This document shows positions 51,001-58,637 of a stretch of 64,000 nucleotides of DNA, piece after piece (the first letter of the stretch is position 1; each line of letters begins with the position of its first letter). The DNA lies in assembly GCA_001839685.1 (NCBI GenBank), contig MLAK01000422.1:1-64000 (forward strand), read 5' to 3'. The position numbers and the translations under genes were made by a program. Below the pieces are notes generated by a model. It had not been told where the DNA came from, did no database searches, and was given only the letters and a program-made list of their open reading frames with translations. This stretch comes from Tritrichomonas foetus (taxonomy: Eukaryota > Parabasalia > Tritrichomonadida > Tritrichomonadidae).

Positions 51001-52179
51001 GATTCTATGGAACAAGGAACTCACCAATGCAGATTTAAACTCAGTTCAATATTTATTGAAGGAAACACTCAGTTTCTGAATGACCAAAACATGCTATTTG
51101 ATAGTGTTGAATTGAAATTATTCAATAAAAACAATAAACAATTAGATGAGACTCTTAGTATTCCACGAAATGGATATTTCCAGCTGAAATCTTCCCCTGG
51201 ATCATTTTCAATAGTAACAAACACTGATGAACAATTCAAAACAACGTTGGATTCATTTCTCCCTAAATTCCATTTCCAACATTTAAAGAAAGACATCTCT
51301 TCTAATGTGAAATATAACTGGAATAATTTCACAATGGAGGATGATAATAAAATTCATATATTTATTGTCGCTTCTGGTCATCTTTATGAGAGACTTGAAA
51401 GGATTATGATGTTATCTGCTGTGAAACATACTTCTCATATTGTGAAATTTTGGATTCTTGAAAATTTTGTTTCACCACAGCATCGCCAAATCCTTCCAAC
51501 TCTTGCCAAAAAGTATAAATTTGAATATGAATTTACTTCATATAATTGGCCTCGTTGGCTAACTCAAGAAACTCAGCAGCAAAGAATATTTTGGGGCTAT
51601 AAAATATTATTTTTAGATGTAATGTTTCCTAATCACCTCAAAAGAGTCATTTATGTTGATGCTGATGATGTCATCCGTGCTGATTTCTTTGAACTCATGG
51701 AATTGAATATGAAAGGAGCACCTTATGGATTTACACCATTTTGTGAGGATCGCCCAGAAATGGAAGAATATAGATTTTGGAATGATGGATATTGGAGAAA
51801 CATATTAAATGGTAAGAAATATCACATTTCTGCCATGTTTGTTGTTGATTTGGTTCAGTTTAGAAAGAAGAACATTGGAGATCTTCTTCGCAAAGCTTAC
51901 GAAGATTTATCATCAGATAAGGCTTCTTTATCAAATCTTGATCAAGATTTACCAAATGTTCTTCAAACAAAAGGAGCTGAAATTTTTTCATTACCGCTGG
52001 AATGGCTCTGGTGCGGATCATGGTGCAGTGATGAAACAATGCCCAAAGCAAAAACAATTGATCTTTGTAATAATCCAAGAACAAAAGAGAGTAAATTGGA
52101 ATATGCAAAGAAAACGATTAAAGAGTGGAAGGAACTCGACAAAGAGATTAATGGCGATTTTGTTTCAGATGAACTGTGA
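48052..52179 (+). CDS. UGGT: UDP-glucose:glycoprotein glucosyltransferase (UGGT)
   Basis: A 1,375-residue ER folding sensor. A signal peptide (MIFLFFFSFFGYSAF) is followed by about 1,000 residues of the thioredoxin-like and beta-sandwich domains that detect misfolded glycoproteins. The GT24 catalytic domain is at about 1,095-1,345. There, IHIFIVASGHLYERL, RVIYVDADDVIRAD (the D-x-D metal site), EEYRFWNDGYW, SNLDQDLPN and LPLEWLWCGSWC are diagnostic. The protein ends in S-D-E-L, an HDEL-like ER retrieval signal. UGGT re-glucosylates N-glycans of unfolded proteins so calreticulin can rebind them. Length is slightly below the animal enzymes (about 1,550). Two low-complexity insertions (near 715-740 and 840-860) are Asn/Ser-rich. 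Confidence 0.95.
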   Translation: MIFLFFFSFFGYSAFVDDRTISGSIIANWTETPYIAETLAFLEDVDHAIFWDMLDSLSTEKTIPSTLDSVLKYAETFVDDELLSLLNFSLQIRFYSPRIEFYRSLAPVKKDHFLLCRNSIIEINEDINEEITSEKLEMCETDFQNYEATFGCGNSTIAFYVNIEKSGWNPIFQKLQKLEKNIKFVVRPIGFSDKPMKMMGYGVQLRPFKYSMEFRVNDETKFKIPSTNKTFKKVDFSHLGLKIDQKSKKIDNSFKKPKLDNLPFQFATFSKNSFDPVHTIRELTTNFPLFSKQITKVQINDSILRNYQRSPQFSSPGQTALFINGRKMQGHELNYYSIYQALLEEYRSIKILKDSFEFDDELIQIFKKTGNSPKIVQNPMIDARSKLFVYWMNNLETDEKYTQKYPKSLFAFANENGKFPGISRNIANAIFILDPSEISDLDTFNILEELIAHQFPCRFGYIISPSKRSPLSKKIYYAYTHLALKYGMKSAHKLISKVNDMRGIIDEKTGKLGSVKQTFWDKAFGSIAVDRKSPSFKTINDLFKEKTDETRFIQRVNEFIRKLGISSPSMILNGKYIDAPNPERFLHSMLDDEVQTIREMISKRVISDSTEDFHDVFLSQHGVSKRYNKLIQIGKKSFTETLQIQSECTQNQRTFVKWMSSIKYQYGTSTGVKMQTFWVFQNCEEDIRREVECFMSEIAKIEETRLAFFNRDLDTNLSSSKSSIPKNNKYYDKNDANKINEIPDTVARLLNIKIGLVTVIFNGRIVHLNPSQFSRFDLQLLQDWEKSFSTDWAKHFNDRYSKKRTLSVSRPIREISDYLLFMTMIASSTSHNYINQNSDVNQENSNNYHAQCGGRSGSPFKTFKNRAVNVYRSPKNTSLLNVHLLINPFTVEGQRLSCILSLLKSYSFGLMLNPSIQQSKLENDQSNFDTLSSFYSFADSQNDGDFNFMILNQSTTYSVVPDIPPTWQILRESALFDLDNVIADSMEQGTHQCRFKLSSIFIEGNTQFLNDQNMLFDSVELKLFNKNNKQLDETLSIPRNGYFQLKSSPGSFSIVTNTDEQFKTTLDSFLPKFHFQHLKKDISSNVKYNWNNFTMEDDNKIHIFIVASGHLYERLERIMMLSAVKHTSHIVKFWILENFVSPQHRQILPTLAKKYKFEYEFTSYNWPRWLTQETQQQRIFWGYKILFLDVMFPNHLKRVIYVDADDVIRADFFELMELNMKGAPYGFTPFCEDRPEMEEYRFWNDGYWRNILNGKKYHISAMFVVDLVQFRKKNIGDLLRKAYEDLSSDKASLSNLDQDLPNVLQTKGAEIFSLPLEWLWCGSWCSDETMPKAKTIDLCNNPRTKESKLEYAKKTIKEWKELDKEINGDFVSDEL

Positions 52180-52437
52180 ACCATTTTTTCTTTTTCTTAT
52201 ATTTGTTAGTGAATAAACTCTATAAAATATATAATTATTCTCTTAACTGATTTCAATTATTAATCATTTTTTGATATTTGATACTATTCTTTCAAGATCA
52301 TGTTCCGAACATGATTTTCTAACCTTGCACATTTTTTCTAAGAGATTAATTAATGGATAGAAAAAGTTATATATTTATCTATAAAAAATTAAAGATGAAG
52401 TAAAAAATCGAATTGGAATTCTATACAAATATAATAT

Positions 52438-53457
52438 TTATTCAAAAATGTCGAAATGTGAGAACTCAAGTAAAGATGATTGTTGGAAGGATCCAACTAT
52501 CAAGCTGTCATTTAGCATGAAGTTGTCTGGATCAACTTCCTCCATCTCTTTTTCTTCTTCTACAGCGCTGTACATAAAAACGTTGTAATCGAAATTCAGG
52601 TATTTTCGAAGTTGAAGAGGCAAGTCGACATTTAGAGATCTGTGACTACTTGACAAACATTTGTTACATTTTTTACTATGACAATTATTTAAATTATTCT
52701 TTTGGATTTTTCTATTTAAATCTGTTTCTATATTGAAATTATGATTATAATTTAGTTCGTTATTAAAAACATTATTATTTGTTTCATTTTGGAAATTTTC
52801 GTCAATTTGGTGATGTGAAATATTTTGAGAAGTGAATTGTGAGGTATACAATTTTTGATTATTTTCACTTTCTTGCAAATAGCAAAACGATGCTTCTAGC
52901 ATCATTTTGAATCTAGACAGGCAGTTTCCGCACACAAGTTCATAACAGCAATCGGAAAATGATACAGCAAAGGCCTTTGATGGATCAGCAATAAAAATAG
53001 ATTTTGGTCCAATTTTGTGAATTTTGTGACGATGAGTTGAAAAAGTGACACTGCTCTCTGAATTTTGTTCGAGCTTTTCTGGGGAATGTTGGCCGTTGGA
53101 ATGGTTGTGGTTAATATGGCATGCTGTATGAAATGCGTGTTTGAAGTTGTGTCGTTTGCGCTCTTTGAATTGCAACTTGGTGGCATCTGTTGTTGATTTT
53201 GATATGCCGCTCTTCACTTTGGTCTCTGAGAGAGTGGACCTTTTCTTCCTTGACGTCTTCATGATTACGATGTTACAGCACTGGCATTGAGTATGGGAAC
53301 ATGAGAGTTTCTTCATGGATTTGAAAATGAATGATGCTTTGAATTGATTGAATAACATCTGAATATATTGAAGTCGAAGTCGAAAAATGAGAAGGAAACA
53401 GATGTATACAAACCAAATAGTCTTAACGTACGAAATCACTAAAATGATCCTTATCAT
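52438..53457 (-). CDS. Uncharacterised Ser/Asn-rich protein with Cys pairs
   Basis: A frame of up to 339 residues that I do not recognise. If it starts at 53457 it has a hydrophobic N-terminus (about 1-30); starts at 53316 (MKKLSCSH) or 53262 (MKTSRKKRS) give a basic, soluble protein and seem more natural. Features: a basic His/Lys-rich region, then SFSDCCYELVCGNCLSRFK with Cys pairs that could bind zinc, an Asn-rich linker, a second Cys pair (KKCNKCLSS), and an acidic tail (EEEKEMEEVDPD). This could be a regulatory or nucleic-acid-binding protein. Codon use is coding-like throughout. No promoter motif of the common type is obvious. Confidence 0.55.
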   Translation of the reverse strand: MIRIILVISYVKTIWFVYICFLLIFRLRLQYIQMLFNQFKASFIFKSMKKLSCSHTQCQCCNIVIMKTSRKKRSTLSETKVKSGISKSTTDATKLQFKERKRHNFKHAFHTACHINHNHSNGQHSPEKLEQNSESSVTFSTHRHKIHKIGPKSIFIADPSKAFAVSFSDCCYELVCGNCLSRFKMMLEASFCYLQESENNQKLYTSQFTSQNISHHQIDENFQNETNNNVFNNELNYNHNFNIETDLNRKIQKNNLNNCHSKKCNKCLSSSHRSLNVDLPLQLRKYLNFDYNVFMYSAVEEEKEMEEVDPDNFMLNDSLIVGSFQQSSLLEFSHFDIFE

Positions 53458-55530
53458 CAGTATTACTTAATACCATCAGTCAAAAATCAAAACCCAAATA
53501 GCTAAAAGAATGACGAAAATTTCCCTTATCGCAAACTTCGCAAATGGCCGAATTCACAAATATTTCGAAAATGATTCTGAAGAAGCTATTGTTTCAGTTT
53601 TCGGGTGAACAGCTTTCAGTCAATTGTTAAATCTATATTTTATAGTTATGAGCCATATTTATTCATAGTTTTGAAATTTTGCAACAATTAAACCGAAAAA
53701 AGAGCGATTTTGGAGAAAGCCTAAAAAAAAATTGTGAGAAGCTTTTTTTCCAAGAATCATAAAGATTATAACACTGCTTCCCATAATTCTATTTACACTT
53801 CTTCTATCGATTTTTAATTAAAAATCGCGAAAATTTTGATAGTTTTAACTCAGTGATGTTGAATTAATTCAATTTCCATTTGACAAATATGAATGTATTG
53901 AAATCTTTTCTGTCATAAAATTTTAGTATATGAAGAAAATAGACTGGCAGTCCTCAACAGCACATTCTCAAGCAGGGATACAGATACAACGATTGAAAGA
54001 CCAAATCAAGAAAAATGGAATCCAATATGTTTTTTTCCAGACTCGATGCCAAGTGAATTTTCTGATGACTCGCCAATTAGATGGCAAAACATTCGTAATC
54101 TTCTCATTGATGCCTAAATTTTTTTTATTTATATCAAAATTATTAATATTTTTTTTATACTTCATTTTTGTATTTTGGAAAACATTATAATTTTCGATGG
54201 AGGGTCATATGATAATAAAAAGCACGATTTATGATAAGAAATAATCAAGATATTAATGCTATAAAATCACTTTTTATCTCAATAATTCTCAGAAATTTCT
54301 GTGGGGTTTATTTTTTTCTCACAATTTTTTTTTGGATTTGGTTTTCTCTGTATCTTGATTTTTAAATTATAATATTTATATATTATTAATAGGATTACAA
54401 TTAAATAATATTTAGATGACAATAATATCAACAATTATTCATTTAGATCTCTCAATAGTCTTCTACATCTAGAGCTAGTTAGTTTGTATACATCTGAAGG
54501 AAACTCATTTTTGAAAGAGAGAGTCTTCCAACTTTTCCCTAAAACTATGCTATCAATTAGAGTAGCTTAGACCGTATAAGTAGTGAATAATTGTAATTGA
54601 GGTATTTTTTGTGATAATTAATGCGATAAAAATTTAAATTGATCATTTTTTATTCAGTGAGTTTCAATAAAGAAAATGAATTGTGAAGGATTATTAAAAA
54701 TTGAAATTTGTGATAAAATTATATTGAGAAAGAAAACTATGAAAATGAATTACATCGTGGTACGAATAAATAATTTTTATTCAAAAGTACAAATTGTGAT
54801 CGTATCGAACTTTTTGACGACCATATAAAGAATATTTTCGTAATATCTCATTAGCAACTTCCACAAATCAGATTTTAATAGTGAAAACATAGTTACAAAA
54901 TAATAGTAATAAGATATTATTAATGTTCTAATTTAAACATGATTTTTTTGGTATTTGATTCTATTCAACTAATAGCAATAGGATCATATTTAATGAATAC
55001 TATTGTGCAGAATATATCAACATTTCATTAAAGGAAAACATTTGCAAAATTCTCATTTCTACCAACTTGATAAAATCAATTTAATCAGATTTACAATGAG
55101 AGTCACAGCCCACCTGACTAAAATATAAGACAGTTATGAGATAATTAATGGAAAGTGCATTGAGGATTCTGAAATTCGAAGAAAACAAAAGATGTGCAAA
55201 TTTTTCTATTCATATATTTTTCATCGTCTTCATTTCAAACAGAGTCATTCTAACAATTTGACTGAGTTCACTAAAAACATTGGCGGTTATTATCGTTGAA
55301 TTAGTTCTAATTCAAAATAGTGAATTTTAAGTTTATATAAATAAACGTAATAAGTCATACCCCCAATGACTTTACATAGAATATTATAAAATCTTGATGT
55401 ATTTAGATTACTTTTGGATTAATAACGTGTTCATGTCCCCATTTGATTTCAAGCCATTGAAGATGAAACAATATCGACTCGTTTCACAAATTAGTCTTTT
55501 GAATAGACGGGTAACTTTTTGAGTAACATA
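53458..55530. other. Gene desert with a decayed gene near 53510-54117
   Basis: Two kilobases without an intact gene; see the separate relic entry. The rest (54118-55530) is AT-rich with no feature that I can support. Confidence 0.4.
53510..54117 (+). pseudogene. Probable decayed gene
   Basis: An ATG frame of 32 codons (53510-53608) reads like a protein N-terminus. Later, 53902-54117 is open for 71 codons with coding-like composition (for example KWNPICFFPDSMPSEF and SPIRWQNIRNLLIDA) and ends at TAA, but has no start. Between them, another phase carries short open pieces (such as IDKYECIEIFSVIKF, ending at 53926), one base out of phase with the last part. This pattern suggests a gene broken by small indels. 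The family is not recognised. A spliced gene is the alternative, but no trichomonad splice signals are seen. Confidence 0.4.
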
Positions 55531-55539
55531 GAAAAAGTT
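55531..55539 (+). promoter_or_regulatory. Candidate promoter motif GAAAAAGTT
   Basis: Lies 59 bases before the MGNQ start of the kelch gene, the same spacing as for other genes. It would lie only 14 bases before the alternative ATG at 55553. Confidence 0.4.
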
Positions 55540-55597
55540 TTTGGAGAAAAAAATGTCATGTAAACTTTTGAAAAATTCTATTAAATGGCAAAGGAAA

Positions 55598-56941
55598 ATG
55601 GGAAATCAAGAAAGTTCTCCTTCTCAAGCCCAACAACCCCCAATACGTCCAAAACTTGCAGCTGCTGGAACTTTGATTCCAGCACGCAGAATGAGCGTTG
55701 ATCGCCTCTTAACAATCTCCACACTTCCCAATTCGAACAATTTATGGAATCAATCATACTCGCGAATCATCGAAACCGCTTTCACTGGGGTCTGGTCGAA
55801 TGTCATTCCAAAGGGAACCCTCCCAAAAGCCCGAATAGGTCACTTTACCGTATGTTCCCAAAATGCGGATAAAGCGTATGTCGGATATGGTAATTCACCG
55901 AGTGGCGAAGTCCTAAACGACGTTTGGGAGCTTGATCTTGACAATCTGACCTGGAGGGAGATCGACGTTTTCCTTAAAAACGAAAATTCGGATAATCCAT
56001 CAATCGAATCAAATAACGGCGAAAATAAAATTAAAGGTCGAATTGGCTCGTCAGCGACAATGAACGAGTCAACGATCTACGTTTTTGGCGGAACTATCGG
56101 CGACCAATATATTACAGAATTACATTCAATCGATATCAACACAGGCGAAATCAAATTCATGAATTACTCGGATGAAACGTCAGATAGCGAAAAACCGACA
56201 GCCAGAGCCACGCCAGTCTTCCAGTATTACGATGGCCGGTTGATTTTATGGGGCGGATTTAATGGCCAATTTCCGACAGACCTATATTCGTACGATTTGC
56301 AGACGCAGAATTGGACGCGCACAGACCCAAAGATATCTGGACGAGCTGGAATCCCTTGGTGCCTTATGAACGACCAGATTTTATGTTATGGCGGAACAAA
56401 GGGAGGCGAAATGCTTTCAATTCAACCTTTGGATTTGACCATAACCGTTATTCCATGTACTGGCATCTTACCCCCATCTGAAAATACTGGATTTCAGATG
56501 GTCGCAGCAGACAGGTACATATTCTTCTTCGGTGGAAAGGCAAACACAAGCTGGACCTTTCTGTATGCATGCGATGCTTCCCGAAAGGAAAAGATGTCAT
56601 GGTTCGTATTTGACATGAAACCGGATGGTGAGACCGTTAAAACCGAAGATGGTCATATAAGTGATCTCGGTCTTTTCATGCTTCCTCGCTTGCATTCATT
56701 TAGTGCGGCATATTCACAGACAAAAAAGGCGCTTGTTGGATTCTTCGGCTATCCACAGCTGGAGCCACCTCCTATCCACATGATCAGTATTGGTGAGGCA
56801 ATCAGCGTGCTGAATCAGCAGGACGACTTGGTGAAAGCCTTGAAAGTCACTGGCGAGGCTCACCAGGGTGAAAGTAAGCTTCCTGGAATTGTCAAGGCGA
56901 GAACGGTACAGGCGAATGAAGCGATTGAACAAAATATGTGA
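55598..56941 (+). CDS. Kelch-repeat protein with N-myristoylation-type start
   Basis: A 447-residue protein. It begins MGNQESSPS, which fits the N-myristoylation consensus (Gly2, Ser6). A Pro/Gln-rich leader follows, then a kelch propeller from about residue 75 to 400. Its blades carry the usual Gly-Gly and Trp pairs: NDVWELDLDNLTWREI, TIYVFGGTIGDQ, RLILWGGFNGQFPTDLYSYD, QNWTRTDP, ILCYGGTKGG and YIFFFGGKA. Kelch propellers bind partner proteins; myristoylation would place this one on a membrane. The ATG at 55553 would add 15 residues and abolish myristoylation. I prefer 55598 because of the consensus and the spacing to the GAAAAAGTT motif. GC content is higher than in neighbours. Confidence 0.82.
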   Translation: MGNQESSPSQAQQPPIRPKLAAAGTLIPARRMSVDRLLTISTLPNSNNLWNQSYSRIIETAFTGVWSNVIPKGTLPKARIGHFTVCSQNADKAYVGYGNSPSGEVLNDVWELDLDNLTWREIDVFLKNENSDNPSIESNNGENKIKGRIGSSATMNESTIYVFGGTIGDQYITELHSIDINTGEIKFMNYSDETSDSEKPTARATPVFQYYDGRLILWGGFNGQFPTDLYSYDLQTQNWTRTDPKISGRAGIPWCLMNDQILCYGGTKGGEMLSIQPLDLTITVIPCTGILPPSENTGFQMVAADRYIFFFGGKANTSWTFLYACDASRKEKMSWFVFDMKPDGETVKTEDGHISDLGLFMLPRLHSFSAAYSQTKKALVGFFGYPQLEPPPIHMISIGEAISVLNQQDDLVKALKVTGEAHQGESKLPGIVKARTVQANEAIEQNM

Positions 56942-57874
56942 TTTTTATATTTATATTTAAAAGGGAAAATATTTTAATTCTTTTCTGCTTTTTTGTTTTT
57001 ATGGTGGAATGTTTTATTGAATGAAAGAAGTGTTTCATTGAAGAGAAAGAAGTGTTTCATTGAAGAGAAATAAATGTTTCATTGAAGAGAAATAAATGTT
57101 TCATTGATGAGAAAGTAATGTTTCATTGAAGAGAAAGTAATGTTTCATTGAAGAGAAAGNNNNNNNNNNNNNNNNNNNNNNNNNNNNNNNNNNNNNNNNN
57201 NNNNNNNNNNNNNNNNNNNNNNNNNNNNNNNNNNNNNNNNNNNNNNNNNNNNNNNNNNNNNNNNNNNNNNNNNNNNNNNNNNNNNNNNNNNNNNNNNNNN
57301 NNNNNNNNNNNNNNNNNNNNNNNNNNNNNNNNNNNNNNNNNNNNNNNNNNNNNNNNNNNNNNNNNNNNNNNNNNNNNNNNNNNNNNNNNNNNNNNNNNNN
57401 NNNNNNNNNNNNNNNNNNNNNNNNNNNNNNNNNNNNNNNNNNNNNNNNNNNNNNNNNNNNNNNNNNNNNNNNNNNNNNNNNNNNNNNNNNNNNNNNNNNN
57501 NNNNNNNNNNNNNNNNNNNNNNNNNNNNNNNNNNNNNNNNNNNNNNNNNNNNNNNNNNNNNNNNNNNNNNNNNNNNNNNNNNNNNNNNNNNNNNNNNNNN
57601 NNNNNNNNNNNNNNNNNNNNNNNNNNNNNNNNNNNNNNNNNNNNNNNNNNNNNNNNNNNNNNNNNNNNNNNNNNNNNNNNNNNNNNNNNNNNNNNNNNNN
57701 NNNNGAGAAAGAAATGTTTCATTGATGAGAAAGAATTATTATTCTATTTTGAACTTATTTTAAAATATAAACAATAAATAAACAATGAATCATCCAAAAA
57801 TTGTGATAGGGAAAAGTTTAACATGAAAAATATTGAATAAACCTGTATGGGAAAATAAACAACCTCCATCAATT
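56942..57874. other. Intergenic, mostly gapped tandem repeat
   Basis: Convergent spacer between the kelch (plus) and Rab (minus) genes, largely taken up by the 22-bp repeat and its N gap. No gene; frames running across the gap are artefacts. Confidence 0.7.
57023..57735. repeat. 22-bp tandem repeat with assembly gap
   Basis: Unit AAGTGTTTCATTGAAGAGAA(AG) with variants (AAGTAATG, AATAAATG, GATGAG), in six to seven copies before a run of 545 N (57160-57704) and continuing after it. The gap is the unresolved middle of the array. Confidence 0.9.
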
Positions 57875-58465
57875 TTAACAACATGATCCTTCCTCATTTC
57901 TCACATGTTCAGCTGGCCTCACTTTTTTTTCTGATTTGAGTAAAATTGAATTCATTGAAAGGAGTTCCTCAGCAATTCGTGAGAAGAGCTTATCTATATT
58001 TTTCCCACTAAGTGCTGAAGTGCTTTCGAAAAATATATTATTTTCGGTTGCCCAGGTTGAAAATACCTCGCAATCTTTTGATGAGTCAAGATCTGCTTTG
58101 TTTCCAACAAGGAAAGAGATTTGTGTCTTTCCGATTTCTTCACTTAGATTAGTAAACCATACTTTGGCATTTTGATATGTCTTAGAATTTGTTATGTCGA
58201 AAACAACTATTAAAACATCAGCAGTACGTGCATAAAGTGGAACTATGCAATGAAACCTTTCGTGTCCAGCAGTGTCCCAAATGTTTAATTTAGCAGTTTG
58301 CTGGTTCACTTTTACAGGAATTTGAAGATAAGCTGCAGCAATTGTAGGAGGTTCTTCCGAATTGAATGTGTCTCTATAAAATCTATTTATGATGGATGTC
58401 TTACCGACGTATGCATCTCCTATAAGTACGACTTTAAATTCAGGAGATTCTGCATCAGTTTTCAT
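57875..58465 (-). CDS. Rab-family small GTPase with His at the catalytic Gln position
   Basis: A 196-residue Rab. GDAYVGKTS (P-loop), PPTIAAAY (switch I Thr), WDTAGHERF (switch II), NKAD (base binding) and STSALSGKN (G5) are all present, with a C-terminal S-C-C for double geranylgeranylation. The Rab-type switch II Gln, normally W-D-T-A-G-Q-E, is His here; the equivalent Ras Q61H change slows GTP hydrolysis, so this Rab may stay GTP-bound longer or depend on an unusual GAP. Rab5/Rab21-type endosomal Rabs are the nearest by eye, but the subfamily is uncertain. Trichomonads have very large Rab sets, many divergent. The start ATG is clear. Confidence 0.9.
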   Translation of the reverse strand: MKTDAESPEFKVVLIGDAYVGKTSIINRFYRDTFNSEEPPTIAAAYLQIPVKVNQQTAKLNIWDTAGHERFHCIVPLYARTADVLIVVFDITNSKTYQNAKVWFTNLSEEIGKTQISFLVGNKADLDSSKDCEVFSTWATENNIFFESTSALSGKNIDKLFSRIAEELLSMNSILLKSEKKVRPAEHVRNEEGSCC

Positions 58466-58637
58466 TAATAATATGAATACATCAATTCAAAGAATAATGA
58501 GAAATTGAATCAATTAATTTTTTTTCTTTCACCATAATCCTATTCATTTTCTGATCAATGGCATTCAATTAAAAATAAAAATAAAATATATTTTTGGGAA
58601 TTAAAATCTTAAAATGTTTGAAACTATTTCGTTTATT

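Noticed and set aside
57123..57777. Long open frames across the second N run
   Set aside because: Same artefact within the 22-bp repeat.
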